Made by a program: the position numbers and the translations under genes. A DNA stretch of 64,000 nucleotides. It comes from Halorubrum sp. GN11_10-6_MGM. Lineage in GTDB: Archaea > Halobacteriota > Halobacteria > Halobacteriales > Haloferacaceae. A model generated the notes under the pieces. It was not told the DNA's origin. It saw nothing but the letters and a program-made list of their open reading frames with translations, and ran no database searches. This document shows positions 50,848-59,701 of this stretch, piece by piece (the first letter of the stretch is position 1; every line of letters starts with the position of its first letter). The stretch spans positions 1-64,000 of the forward strand of contig NZ_SGUC01000002.1 of assembly GCF_005435165.1 (NCBI RefSeq), given 5' to 3'.

Positions 50848-52031
50848 GCGGACGCGACGGCGCTCCGGGGGACGACGCTTCGGGCGACGGCGAACGGCCC
50901 GACGACGGCTCTGAACCCGCCGAGGGTGTCGACGACTGGGACGAGACCGTCGCGGAGTGGGACCAGGAGGTCGACGAGTGGGAGGACGCGACCCCCGAGA
51001 ACGGGACCGCCGACGGCGCAGGGGACGTCGATCCCGCGGTCGACCGCGACCCCGACCTGCCCCCGGACGACGGCGACCGCGTGCCGAAGGTCGTCTCGGC
51101 GGGCCACATCAACTGGGACGTGACGATCCACGTCGACAGCCTGCCCGAGCCGGACGGCGAGACGCGGATCGAGCGGCTCGAACAGTCGGGCGGGGGGAGC
51201 GCCGCGAACGTCGCGGTCGGGCTCGTCGACCTCGGCGGGCAGTCGGTCGTCTACGGGAGCGTCGGCGGCGACGAGTCGGGCGCGCTGGCGCTGCGCGAGC
51301 TCGCCAGCGCGGGCGTCGACCCCGGGCAGGTGCTCGTCGACGCGAGCGAGCCGACCTCCGTGAAGTACGTCATCGTCGACGGGAGCGGGGAGCTGCTAAT
51401 GTTAGCCAACGACGGCGCCAACGAGTCGTTCTCGGCGGCCGGACTCGACCGCGACACGCTGTCGGCGGCCGACCACCTCCACCTCACCGGCCAGCAGCCC
51501 GAGACCGCCGCGGCGCTCGCGACGGCGGCGGCGGAGGCGGGCGCGACGCGGAGCTTCGACCCCGGTCGTCGCGTGGCCGACCGCGAGTTCGACGCCGCGC
51601 TCCACGCGACCGACGTGCTCTTCTTGAACGACCGGGAGGCGGACGCGCTCGCGGCGGCGACCGACCTCGACCCGTGGGAGCCGGACGACCGCGTCGTCGC
51701 GATCAAGCTCGGCGACGAGGGGGCGACGGTCCGGACGCCCCACGGTAGCGTCTCGCACCCGGGGTTCGACGTCGACCCGGTCGACACGACCGGCGCGGGC
51801 GACGCCTTCGCGGCCGGGTTCCTCGCGGCCGCGCTGCGCGAGCCGGAGATCACCGGCGACGGCTTCTCGCACGACCCGCGCGACTACCAGGTGCCGGTCC
51901 TGGTCGGCAACGCCTGCGGCGCGATCGCGACCGAGTCGGTGACGGCGCGCACCGACCTCTCGTGGGAGCGCGTGCGGGAGCAGCTGGGCGAGTCGCCCGA
52001 GACGGACCTGCTGATCGAGGTCCGGGCCTGA
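50844..52031 (+). CDS. PfkB-family kinase, candidate ribose-1-phosphate kinase
   Basis: 395 residues. The first about 78 are an acidic disordered tail (DDWDETVAEWDQEVDEWEDA). The ribokinase fold follows, with GGGSAANVAVGLVDLGG and the ATP/catalytic motif DTTGAGDAFAAGF (Asp320 as base). It is translationally coupled to R15P isomerase. PfkB kinases phosphorylate many sugars and nucleosides. The coupling suggests ribose 1-phosphate to ribose 1,5-bisphosphate, feeding the isomerase (inference from the known haloarchaeal pathway). Another possibility is a guanosine or cytidine kinase. Confidence 0.86.
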   Translation: MSGRDGAPGDDASGDGERPDDGSEPAEGVDDWDETVAEWDQEVDEWEDATPENGTADGAGDVDPAVDRDPDLPPDDGDRVPKVVSAGHINWDVTIHVDSLPEPDGETRIERLEQSGGGSAANVAVGLVDLGGQSVVYGSVGGDESGALALRELASAGVDPGQVLVDASEPTSVKYVIVDGSGELLMLANDGANESFSAAGLDRDTLSAADHLHLTGQQPETAAALATAAAEAGATRSFDPGRRVADREFDAALHATDVLFLNDREADALAAATDLDPWEPDDRVVAIKLGDEGATVRTPHGSVSHPGFDVDPVDTTGAGDAFAAGFLAAALREPEITGDGFSHDPRDYQVPVLVGNACGAIATESVTARTDLSWERVREQLGESPETDLLIEVRA

Positions 52032-52130
52032 GGCGTCGCCCGTAGCCGCCTCCTTTTTTATTCTTCTCCTCGACGAACGCGCGTCCACCCACCCGCTCCG
52101 CGACCGAGCGGCCGAGGCGTTTCGTCCGGC

Positions 52131-53228
52131 CTACGCCGGCGGCGCGAACAGCGCCTCGATCCCCTCGCGGTCGAGGCCGGCGGCGAGGCCGAGCGCGAGC
52201 GCGACGCGCGCCTTCGCCGCCGGGAGGTCGCCGGCGAACGTCGCCCCGCGGTCCGCGAGCGTGACGGCGCCGCCCGGCGTCCCGTACACCGGCTCCGTCG
52301 GCCCGGCCGGCGGGCGGCCGGCGACGACGACCGGCACGGAGTCGACCGCCTCCCCGATCGCGTCGCCGAGCGCCCCCGTGACGTTTCCGAGGCCGGTCCC
52401 CTCGACGACGACGCCGCCGACCCCCGCGTCGAGCGCGCGTTCGAGCGCGCCCGCGCCGACGCCGGTCCCCGAGTGGATCACCGGGACCTCGGGCACGTCT
52501 TCCGCGCTCCCGATCGCGTCCGCGAGGGGTTCGACGGGGACGCCACGCTCCGGGGCGCGGACGAGCCGCGAGGCGGCGCGAGTGAAGGTCGCGACCGGGC
52601 CCGCCCCCGGCGAGGTCATCGTCGACAGGGCGTTGCTGTGGCCCTTCACGACGTCGCGGGCGGCGTGGAGCTCGTCGTCGAACGCGACGTGGACCCCCGG
52701 GGCGAACCGGCGGTCCGCGGCGGCCCTGACCGCGAGCGCGAGGTTCGCGGGCGCGTCGCTGGACGGTTCGTCCAATCGGCGCTGCGCGCCCGTCACGACG
52801 ACCGGCGCGTCGAGGTCGGTGAGCAGGTCGAGCGCGAACGCGGTGTCCGCGAGGGTGTCCGTCCCGTGGGTGACGACGACGCCGTCGGCCGCCCCCTCTG
52901 CGCTCCCGCTCGCCTCGTCCGGGCTCTCCCCCACCGCGTCGCGCACTGCGGCCGCGGTCGCGAGCACGTCCCGCCACCGGACGTCGAACCCGGGCTGCGA
53001 GCACACCTCGCTGGTCGTCACCCGCGCGTGGTCGCTCACGGCCGGCACCGCCGCCACGAGGTCGTCGCCGGTCTTCTCGGGGGCCGCCCCGTCGTCGCCC
53101 GGCTCCGAGGCGATGGTGCCGCCGCAGGCGACGACCGCCACCTCCGGGCGGCCGCCGTCGGCGCGCGCGGCAGCGCCGTGTCGATCCCTCCGGTCCTCGC
53201 GTCGGTCGCGGCGATCGCTTTCTGGCAT
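52131..53228 (-). CDS. L-asparaginase-family amidohydrolase
   Basis: 365 residues, type I/II asparaginase fold. The first catalytic Thr is Thr38 in ACGGTIASEP, and the second Thr-Asp in VVTHGTDTLADT. GAQRRLDEPSSDAPANL and GVVVEGTGLGNV follow. The first 27 residues are a charged Arg/Asp tail. It hydrolyses asparagine to aspartate, presumably in the cytoplasm since there is no signal peptide. It is distinct from gatD, which has the same fold plus an SH3 domain. Confidence 0.87.
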   Translation of the reverse strand: MPESDRRDRREDRRDRHGAAARADGGRPEVAVVACGGTIASEPGDDGAAPEKTGDDLVAAVPAVSDHARVTTSEVCSQPGFDVRWRDVLATAAAVRDAVGESPDEASGSAEGAADGVVVTHGTDTLADTAFALDLLTDLDAPVVVTGAQRRLDEPSSDAPANLALAVRAAADRRFAPGVHVAFDDELHAARDVVKGHSNALSTMTSPGAGPVATFTRAASRLVRAPERGVPVEPLADAIGSAEDVPEVPVIHSGTGVGAGALERALDAGVGGVVVEGTGLGNVTGALGDAIGEAVDSVPVVVAGRPPAGPTEPVYGTPGGAVTLADRGATFAGDLPAAKARVALALGLAAGLDREGIEALFAPPA

Positions 53229-53451
53229 ACCCCACCTCGCTCCCCGACGGACAAAGCGGTTGGTGCCGCGGCAGTCCGGTTCCGGTGTCGTCGGTCCGCG
53301 GCGACCGGATCGGCTCGAAACGGCCGGATCCGGTTCGAACCAGAAACAAAGGATTAGCGGCCGGTATGAACTGTTAAAATGTCTCTGCGACGGTTTTAAA
53401 ACGTCCGAACCGGCCGAGAAATGTGGTAAAATTCGTCGAACCCTCGTCGGG

Positions 53452-53458
53452 GTATATG
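53452..53458 (+). promoter_or_regulatory. TATA box of the small membrane protein gene
   Basis: GTATATG lies 28 bases before ATG 53487 within an unusually A/T-rich intergenic stretch (53340-53460). That stretch also contains GTTAAAATG and TTTTAAAAC, possible extra promoter-like boxes. Confidence 0.5.
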
Positions 53459-53486
53459 TGGTCCCCCGTCGTACGGAGAAGTGTCC

Positions 53487-53708
53487 ATGTCAACCCCCGC
53501 TCCCACCCAGATCGCCTCCGGCGAACGGCTCGCCGGGCTGATGACCGGCACCGTCAAGGCCGCCGCCTTCTGGGCGGCCATCGCCATCCCGGCCGCCTAC
53601 CCCGTCCTGCTGTACTCGGGGCTCGACGGCGGCACCGGGCGGCTGTTCGTCGCCCTCCTGTTCGCGAACGCCCTCGCGCTCGCCCTCGGTCACGACTACA
53701 AGCGCTGA
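53487..53708 (+). CDS. Small membrane protein, unknown function
   Basis: 73 residues with two hydrophobic helices (AAAFWAAIAIPAAYPVLLYS and RLFVALLFANALALALGHDY). The N terminus is polar (MSTPAPTQIASGERLAGLMT). The type is common and conserved-looking in haloarchaea but unassigned. A GTG six bases upstream (53481) is an alternative. A TATA box is at the right distance. Confidence 0.68.
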   Translation: MSTPAPTQIASGERLAGLMTGTVKAAAFWAAIAIPAAYPVLLYSGLDGGTGRLFVALLFANALALALGHDYKR

Positions 53709-53789
53709 ACTCGACGCCGCCCGGTCACCGAGAGCCGACCCGAACCGCCCGTCCGACCGCCGACGCGTCGCGTGGACACCGGCGCTCGC

Positions 53790-53905
53790 CCTCCCGCCCT
53801 CCGTTCGCTCGGCTTTCGCCCTCCGTTCCCCTCGACCTCCCGCTCTCTCTTCGCTCGGCCTCGTTCTACGGGGTTCCGCTTTCCGCTCCGGCCTTCCGCT
53901 CTCGA
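53790..53905 (+). repeat. Pyrimidine-rich degenerate tandem repeat
   Basis: About five imperfect copies of CGCCCTCCGTTCGCTCGGC-like units give a strand with mostly C and T and almost no A. It lies between the small membrane protein and the DUF255 gene, within the 230-base gap 53709-53938. No ORF or stem is convincing. Confidence 0.5.
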
Positions 53906-53938
53906 AGCGCTTACCCCCGCCCCGGTCCGACTGCGCGT

Positions 53939-55597
53939 ATGACCGACGAGACCCGCGTCGAGTGGCGCGACTGGGGCCCCGAGGCGTTCGCCGAGGCCGA
54001 CGAGCGCGACCGCCCGGTGCTGCTCTCGCTGTCGGCCACGTGGTGCGAGGGCTGTCACGAGATGGACGCGATCACCTACGCGGAGCCGCGGATCGCCGCC
54101 AACGTCAACGAGGGGTTCGTCCCCGTCCGCGTCGACGTGGACCGCCATCCGCGGGTGCGCGAGCGGTACAACATGGGCGGGTTTCCGACGACCGCCTTCC
54201 TCACGCCCGAAGGGAAACTGCTGACGGGCGCGGGCTACCTCGACGTCGACGGGATGCGGCAGGTCCTCGAATCGGTCCGACAGATGTGGACCGACAAGGG
54301 CCGCGAGGCCGGGCGCGTCCCGCGCGCGCTCGACGCCGATCTGCCGCCCCGCGGTGAGCTGACGGACGGGATCGAGAGTCACCTGGCGGGCCAGCTGGAG
54401 GTGAAGTACGACGACGAGCACGCGGGCTGGGGCACCGACGCGAAGTTCCCGCTTCCGCGGACCGTCGAGTTCGCCCTGAAGCGCGACCGGGGTCGCGCGC
54501 TCCGGTCGCTCGACGCGGTCCGCGACCACCTCGCGGACGACGTCGACGGCGGGTTCTTCCGGTACGCGGGGACGCGAGACTGGGGCGATGTCGCCTACGA
54601 GAAGCCGCTCGACACGAACGCGGCCGTGACCCGCGTGTTCGCGAACGCCTTCCTCTACACCGGAGACGACGCGTACCTCGACCCCGCGCTCGACGCCGTC
54701 GGCTTCCTCACCGACGACCTCTGGACCGGCTACGGCGTCGGCGGCAGCGTCGGGCCCGGACTCGGCCGGGCGTACTACGCGGCGCCCGCCGAAGACCGAG
54801 CGGACCTCGACGAGCCGCGCCGCGACCTGACGACCTTCGCCGGCGGCAACGCGCTCGCCGCGGACGCGCTGTTCGCCGTGGCGGGCTACACGGACGACGA
54901 GCGCGCCCGCCAGTACGCCGACCGGATCCTCGACGGGCTCGAACGAGACCTGATCGACGCCGAGAGCGGCGAGGTGACCCGCTATCGCGGCAGCGACGAG
55001 GCCGGCGAGTCCGACCTGCTGGAGGACGCCGCCCGCGTCGTCGGGGCGTACGTCCGCGCGGCCGGCGTGCGCGGCGAGGGCGCCGAGGTCGCCCGCGCGG
55101 TCGCGGACCGCGCGATAGACCGCCTCCACGTCGACGGCTCGTTCGTCGACGGGCCGCGCTCGGGGCCCGGGCTGCTCGACCGGTCGTTCCGCCCGCTCGA
55201 CGCCAACGTCGAGATGGCGTCCTCGCTGCTCGATCTGGCGGCGCTCACCGGGAACGACCGCTACCGCGAGGTCGCGCGCGAGACGGCCGAGGCGTTCGCC
55301 GGCGCCACCGAGCGGCTGAGCGTTCAGGTCGCCGCCTACGGGAGCCTCGCCGCCCGAATTCGGCGCGACACGACCGTCATCGCGGTCGGGACCGAGCCCG
55401 GGAGCGACCTCCACCGCGCGGCGTGGCGGGTCGCCGACCACGAGAAGGTGGTCGCCCCGAACGCCCACGAGACCGACGCGCCCGCGCCGCGGACGGTTCC
55501 GGCGGGGACGGCGGTCGTCCTCGCCGGCGACGAGAGCTCCGAGCCGGCGGAAACGCCGGACGAGTTGATGGACCGCGTCGGCGACGTCTTGGCGTAA
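53939..55597 (+). CDS. DUF255 thioredoxin-fold protein (YyaL/SPATA20-like)
   Basis: 552 residues. The N-terminal thioredoxin-like domain (1-130) has Cys36 and Cys39 in SATWCEGCHEMDAITY and NMGGFPTTAFLTPEGK. The second, larger part is an alpha/alpha-barrel glycosidase-like fold (HAGWGTDAKFPLP, FRYAGTRDWGDVAYEKPLD, GGNALAADALF). The family (YyaL/SPATA20) is widespread, with unresolved function in redox or sugar-related processes. It is slightly shorter than bacterial members (about 650-680), lacking part of the C terminus. Start at 53939 chosen by the conserved beginning. Confidence 0.87.
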   Translation: MTDETRVEWRDWGPEAFAEADERDRPVLLSLSATWCEGCHEMDAITYAEPRIAANVNEGFVPVRVDVDRHPRVRERYNMGGFPTTAFLTPEGKLLTGAGYLDVDGMRQVLESVRQMWTDKGREAGRVPRALDADLPPRGELTDGIESHLAGQLEVKYDDEHAGWGTDAKFPLPRTVEFALKRDRGRALRSLDAVRDHLADDVDGGFFRYAGTRDWGDVAYEKPLDTNAAVTRVFANAFLYTGDDAYLDPALDAVGFLTDDLWTGYGVGGSVGPGLGRAYYAAPAEDRADLDEPRRDLTTFAGGNALAADALFAVAGYTDDERARQYADRILDGLERDLIDAESGEVTRYRGSDEAGESDLLEDAARVVGAYVRAAGVRGEGAEVARAVADRAIDRLHVDGSFVDGPRSGPGLLDRSFRPLDANVEMASSLLDLAALTGNDRYREVARETAEAFAGATERLSVQVAAYGSLAARIRRDTTVIAVGTEPGSDLHRAAWRVADHEKVVAPNAHETDAPAPRTVPAGTAVVLAGDESSEPAETPDELMDRVGDVLA

Positions 55598-55690
55598 GCC
55601 TCGCCGACAGGTCGGATGGAACACGCCGTGTTGCCCCGGCGTCGTCGAGCACGCCCGATCGAGCGGTCCGAATTGTAAACGGACGACGCG

Positions 55691-55697
55691 TTTATAC
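55691..55697 (+). promoter_or_regulatory. TATA box of the TrmB-like regulator gene
   Basis: TTTATAC lies 23-29 bases before ATG 55720 in a G+C-rich gap; it fits a leaderless transcript. Confidence 0.6.
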
Positions 55698-55719
55698 GGG
55701 TGCCGCGGCATCCTCGGGT

Positions 55720-56526
55720 ATGGCATCTCTCCGCGATCTGGGCCTCTCCGAGTACGAGGCCCGGGCGTACCGCGCGCTCCTCCGGACCGGCCCGACGACG
55801 GCGAAGGACCTCTCGCGGGCCAGCGAGGTCCCGATGGGGCGGATCTACGACGTGCTCAACAGCTTGGAGCAGCACAGCCTCGTCCGCAGTCAGGCCGCCA
55901 GCCGCCCGAAGAAGTACGTCGCGGTCGAGCCGGACGCCGCGCTCGACCGCCTGCTCGACGAGAAGAAACAGGAGCTGGAGACGCAGGCCGAGCAGTACGA
56001 GTCGGTCGTCGACGACCTCTCCGCCGAACTCGACGCCGGCGAGCCGGTCGACGGCCAGTTCTGGACCGCCGCCGTCGGCGCGGAGGAGGCGACGGACCTC
56101 CTCTTAGAGCGGATCGCCGCCGCGGAGCGACGGGTCGTCGTGGTCGCCGGCGCGCCCGCGACCGGCTTCGACCTCGGCACGATCGGCGAGCGCGTCACCG
56201 CCGAGCTGGAGTCCGCGCTCGACCGCGGCGTGGAGATACGGGTGCTGCTGTCGCCGGCGACGGTCGACGAGCTTCCCCGGAGCGTCGGCCGACGGTACAC
56301 GTCGGAGCTGGCCGAGGTGGACGGCTTCGAGGTCCGGACGTCCCCGAACGTGGACGGGACGTTCAACGTGTTCGACGAGATCGAGGTGTGCATCGAGGTG
56401 CCGCACCCGCTGTCGGCGGACGAGCCGTTCGCGATGATCGACGTGAAGGACATCGACTTCGCGACGAGCGTGAAAGAGCAGTTCGAGCCGCGGTGGGCGG
56501 AGGCGGAGCCGCTGACGTTCGGGTGA
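55720..56526 (+). CDS. TrmB family transcriptional regulator
   Basis: 268 residues. A winged helix (about 1-72: LGLSEYEARAYRALLRTGPT, EVPMGRIYDVLNSLEQHSLV) is followed by a coiled dimer helix (EKKQELETQAEQYESVVDDL) and an effector-binding C-terminal domain (about 110-268) of the phospholipase-D-like fold seen in TrmB relatives. TrmB proteins sense sugars or other metabolites; the effector and targets here are unknown. No transporter lies next to it. Confidence 0.88.
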   Translation: MASLRDLGLSEYEARAYRALLRTGPTTAKDLSRASEVPMGRIYDVLNSLEQHSLVRSQAASRPKKYVAVEPDAALDRLLDEKKQELETQAEQYESVVDDLSAELDAGEPVDGQFWTAAVGAEEATDLLLERIAAAERRVVVVAGAPATGFDLGTIGERVTAELESALDRGVEIRVLLSPATVDELPRSVGRRYTSELAEVDGFEVRTSPNVDGTFNVFDEIEVCIEVPHPLSADEPFAMIDVKDIDFATSVKEQFEPRWAEAEPLTFG

Positions 56527-56543
56527 GCGACTGCCGACGACTG

Positions 56544-56856
56544 CTTACAAATGACGATGCGGTGGCGCGTGCCTCCGGGTGGCCGCCGCAGGCGGCTACG
56601 AGGAGCACGCGCGAGGGACGCCGCGAGCGACCGCAGGAGCGAGCGGCGAGGCTGGGGAGGCGTGAGGTTGCGGTTGCGGTGCTGTGGGGGGGGATTCAAA
56701 GGGGCAGCCGCGAGGCGGACGCAGGCGAAGCAAGGACCACAGGGCGGGAGCGAGTGAAACGAGCGACCAACCGAGAACCGCAGCGAGCGTGCGCCCGCCT
56801 CGCGGCTGGGGCTTTGGCGGTGTTCGCCGCCAATCTGTTCGCAGCTATTTATAAAC
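56544..56856 (+). repeat. Dispersed structured intergenic element, copy F
   Basis: Plus-strand copy with TTACAAATGACG at the left end and TATTTATAAAC (56846-56856) at the right. Boxes in order: GATGCGGTGGCGCGTGCC, GCACGCGCGAGGGA, GAGGCTGGGGAGGCGTGAGG, GGATTCAAAGGGGCAG (a divergent version of GACTCGAAGGGGCAG) and GGCTGGGGCTTTGGCGGTG. Stem 3 pairs 56706-56723 with 56790-56807 (17 of 18). It lies between convergent TrmB-like and mptA genes. Confidence 0.85.
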
Positions 56857-56911
56857 GATCGGCTGGGGCTTCGGGAGCGATCACGACCGCGCCGCTAACT
56901 ATTTACAAATA
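56857..56911 (+). repeat. Fragment of the dispersed element (right end only)
   Basis: After copy F, GGCTGGGGCTTCGGGAGCG and, about 30 bases on, ATTTACAAAT repeat the terminal box plus A/T end without the rest. Another A/T stretch (CATTTATTTAAAAA, 56929-56942) follows before the mptA stop. The arrangement mirrors the extra right end beside copy D. Confidence 0.6.
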
Positions 56912-56968
56912 TCCGTCGGCGACACCCACATTTATTTAAAAATTCCCAGTAGCCGCAACGAGACGCTC

Positions 56969-57895
56969 CTATCGGTCGAGTTCGTCGCGGAGGTCGCCCA
57001 GCCGGACCTCGCGCTCGGCGTGGGCGTTGTGCTGGTGGATCGACTCGTCGTTCGACTGCTTCATGTGGATCACGGCGTCGTCCGAGAGGTGCGGGAACTC
57101 CTCGACGGTGCCCTCGGCGAGCGCGCGGACGCAGTCCTCGACGAACTTCGCGTCGGCGTGGGCCTCGTAGGTCATGTGGTCCTCGTCCGGCCGCTTCGCC
57201 ATGTTGTAGATGCGCGCGCTCATCGAGTCGCGGGCGACGTCGATCACGTCCCGGAGGTCGATGTCGGGGTGGCCGTCGGTCGTGATCGTCAGGGTGGCGT
57301 GCCCGCGCTGGGAGTGGCCCGGCTGCGGCACAGCGTCGAGGAACTCCTCGGTCGTCTCCTCGTCGACGCCGAGCTCCGCGAGCTTGTCGCGGGCCCGCGA
57401 CTCGCTCATCCCCTGCGAGCAGGGGCAGACGGTCATCCCGGTGACCTCGGCGCCGATCTCCTCGCGGGTGCCCTCCTCGGTGGCGGTCGCGCTGGCGACG
57501 ATCGTCGCCGTGCTCTGGGTCTCGATGTCGGACGCCGGCGTGTTCTCGCGGGTGACCAGCTCCGCCGACATCGACACCTCGGCGGTGGTGGTGTAGTCGT
57601 GTTTCTCCAGCAGGCGCTCGGCGGCGTCGCCGCAGACGTCCTCGACGCGGTACGCCTCCTCGCGGGTGATATCTTCGAGGATCTCGTCGACGGTCGTAAG
57701 GTTCCGCGACATGTCGATCCCCTTCCGCCCGCTCGGGAGATCGACGAACACCTCGAACTCCGCCATGAGGACGATGGGGCGCTTGTCGCCGCGCGCCAGC
57801 TTTACGAGTTTCTCCACGCCGGTGACGCCGACCTGCGAGAGTCCGACCGTGACGTCGGGCGCCGACGCCTGTACGTCCGGTAGCTGATGACTCAT
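56969..57895 (-). CDS. mptA: GTP cyclohydrolase MptA (type IV, Fe-dependent)
   Basis: A 308-residue member of the FolE2/MptA group that makes the pterin precursor for archaeal folate analogues (and tRNA 7-deazaguanine precursors). Conserved cysteine in [18 protein letters not shown], the histidines in [16 protein letters not shown] and [16 protein letters not shown] are visible. The start [20 protein letters not shown] at 57895 is typical; the longer frame upstream reaches into the L21e promoter region and is rejected. Convergent with the TrmB-like gene through copy F. Confidence 0.92.
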   Translation of the reverse strand: MSHQLPDVQASAPDVTVGLSQVGVTGVEKLVKLARGDKRPIVLMAEFEVFVDLPSGRKGIDMSRNLTTVDEILEDITREEAYRVEDVCGDAAERLLEKHDYTTTAEVSMSAELVTRENTPASDIETQSTATIVASATATEEGTREEIGAEVTGMTVCPCSQGMSESRARDKLAELGVDEETTEEFLDAVPQPGHSQRGHATLTITTDGHPDIDLRDVIDVARDSMSARIYNMAKRPDEDHMTYEAHADAKFVEDCVRALAEGTVEEFPHLSDDAVIHMKQSNDESIHQHNAHAEREVRLGDLRDELDR

Positions 57896-58057
57896 TGGAA
57901 AGATGATGGGGACTCCCGGGATTAGCCCTTTCGGAAGGGGGAGGTGCGTCTGGTAGTCGCGCGCGTGCGACCCGGCCGCGCGAGGCGGACGAACTAGGCG
58001 CGAACCGGTGGTCTCTCCGTGTGTGACGAGCCCACGTCCTGCGGGTCGTAACGCACG

Positions 58058-58065
58058 ATTTATAA
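58058..58065 (+). promoter_or_regulatory. TATA box of the L21e-rpo4 operon
   Basis: ATTTATAA is 28-35 bases before ATG 58094. The preceding 57896-58057 shows no gene. Confidence 0.6.
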
Positions 58066-58093
58066 CGGCGGCAGCGGAAGGTATCCCAAGACC

Positions 58094-58387
58094 ATGCCGA
58101 GTTCCAATGGGCCGCAGAAGGCGACTCGCGACAAGCTCTCGAACAAACCCCGCAACCGCGGCACCTCCCCGCCGCAGCGAGCGATCCAGGAGTTCGAGGA
58201 GGGGTCGCAGGTCCACCTCAAGATCGACCCGAGCGTTCCCAAGGGGCGCTTCCACCCGCGCTTCGACGGCCGGACCGGCACCGTCGTCGGCAAGCAGGGG
58301 TCGGCGTTCAAAGTCGAGATTCCGGACGGCGGCAAGACGAAGACGCTCATCGTCACCGCCGCCCACATGCGGGCCCAGCAGAACTGA
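58094..58387 (+). CDS. rpl21e: 50S ribosomal protein L21e
   Basis: A 97-residue small basic ribosomal protein of the large subunit, archaeal/eukaryotic L21e. It carries [20 protein letters not shown] at the start, [20 protein letters not shown] and [20 protein letters not shown]. Basic composition is unusual in this acidic proteome and is expected for an rRNA binder. It is followed at once by rpo4 and the translation-related block, a conserved archaeal order. Confidence 0.95.
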   Translation: MPSSNGPQKATRDKLSNKPRNRGTSPPQRAIQEFEEGSQVHLKIDPSVPKGRFHPRFDGRTGTVVGKQGSAFKVEIPDGGKTKTLIVTAAHMRAQQN

Positions 58388-58388
58388 G

Positions 58389-58745
58389 ATGACGATCTTC
58401 AAAGAGAAGCTCGACGAGGAGTACGTCACCACCTCCGAGGCGAAGGAGATCCTCGTGGAGATCGAAGCGGAGCGCGCGGCCGACGAGGACCGCGATCTCC
58501 GCTACGAGCTCGCCCGCGCGATCGAGCACGTCAACCGGTTCGCGGAGCTGGACGCCGATGAGTCCCGAGAGCTCGTCGAAGAGCTCACCGAACTCGACCA
58601 GATCGACCTGCCGACCGCCGTGAAGATCACCGATCTGCTCCCCGAGGACCGCACCGAGCTCCGCTCGGTGTTCGCCCAGGAGCGCTACTCGCTCGACGGC
58701 GAGGAGCTCGACGAGATCCTCAATGTCGTCGCGAAGTACGCCTGA
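58389..58745 (+). CDS. rpo4: RNA polymerase subunit Rpo4 (RpoF)
   Basis: A 118-residue Rpb4-like protein that forms the stalk of archaeal RNA polymerase with Rpo7. Signatures are [20 protein letters not shown] and a HRDC-like helical core ([39 protein letters not shown]). It begins one base after the L21e stop. Placed in the L21e-rpo4-DUF655-KsgA order typical of archaea. Confidence 0.93.
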   Translation: MTIFKEKLDEEYVTTSEAKEILVEIEAERAADEDRDLRYELARAIEHVNRFAELDADESRELVEELTELDQIDLPTAVKITDLLPEDRTELRSVFAQERYSLDGEELDEILNVVAKYA

Positions 58746-58887
58746 TCGCGAAGCGCGAAGATCCGCACGACATCCCGCTCGATACCGCGTCTCGACCCCC
58801 CGCATTTCCTTCTCGACCCGTCCGCGGTTTCGTCGAAACGTCCTCCTCGCCAGCGGTTTTTTCACCGCTCGGAGCGATACACGATAC

Positions 58888-59580
58888 ATGAACCACGCCG
58901 ACGGCGACGGGACGCCGAGCGACGACCGGAACCGCGGTGGCGCCGCCGCAAACGTCGGGGAGGAGGCGGACGGGGGAAGCGACGCCGCCGGACAGGGGGA
59001 GGAACCCGACACCGCTGGCGAGACGGAGGGCGACGACGCCGGCCCGACCGCGGTCCTGCTCGACGTGCTGCCGAACGGGCGGCCGGACGACGACCGCCCG
59101 CAGTCCCGGAAATCGCCGGTGGCGTACGGGCTCGGCGCCGGCTCGTTCGGGCTGTACGAGCTGACGCTCGCGGACGGCGCGGACGTCTCGGTGGGGGCTC
59201 GGATCGCGCTGGACGGGCCGCACGTCGGCCGCTACCGCGAGGTGTCGTTCGACGATCTCACGCGGAACGCGGCCGCGGAGGTGGAGTACGCGGTCGAGGC
59301 GATCGTCGAGGCCGACGAGGAGCGCTTCGTCGACTTCTACAACGAGGCGGGGCCGATCACGCTCCGGCTCCACCAGCTGAACCTGCTGCCCGGAATCGGC
59401 AAGAAGCTGCGGAACGACCTCCTCGACGAGCGGAAGCGCGGCCCGTTCGAGAGCTTCGCGGACGTCGAGGAGCGCATCTCCGGGCTCCACCGCCCGCGAG
59501 AGGTGATCTTGGAACGGATCGTCGAGGAGATCCGCGAGCCCGACCTGAAGTACCGGACGTTCGTCGGCCGCGAGGAGTGA
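58888..59580 (+). CDS. DUF655 protein (helix-hairpin-helix nucleic acid binding)
   Basis: 230 residues. An acidic tail (about 1-50) precedes the DUF655 domain (about 54-230). Visible signatures are AVLLDVLPNGRPDDDRPQSR, the OB-like LADGADVSVGARIALDGPHV and the HhH segment RLHQLNLLPGIGKKLRNDLL. It is an archaeal protein almost always next to rpo4 and ksgA, presumed to bind RNA or DNA during transcription or rRNA maturation, but uncharacterised. Confidence 0.88.
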   Translation: MNHADGDGTPSDDRNRGGAAANVGEEADGGSDAAGQGEEPDTAGETEGDDAGPTAVLLDVLPNGRPDDDRPQSRKSPVAYGLGAGSFGLYELTLADGADVSVGARIALDGPHVGRYREVSFDDLTRNAAAEVEYAVEAIVEADEERFVDFYNEAGPITLRLHQLNLLPGIGKKLRNDLLDERKRGPFESFADVEERISGLHRPREVILERIVEEIREPDLKYRTFVGREE

Positions 59581-59650
59581 GTTGGGCCGGTCGCGGCGGT
59601 CGGATCGGCTCCGGCCGCGGCGGTCGGATCGGCTTCGGTCGCGAACCGTC
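59581..59650 (+). repeat. Short tandem repeat after the DUF655 gene
   Basis: Two to three imperfect copies of GGCGGTCGGATCGGCTCCGG lie between the DUF655 stop and the ksgA promoter region. It resembles other gene-end tandem duplications in this window. Confidence 0.6.
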
Positions 59651-59701
59651 CCCGCCGCCCCGAAACGAGACTTTTACCCGAACACCGCGTGTACCCCGGC
59701 C

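Noticed and set aside
52131-53228. Second gatD gene
   Set aside because: The asparaginase fold is present but the N-terminal SH3-like domain of GatD is missing, so it is called an asparaginase.
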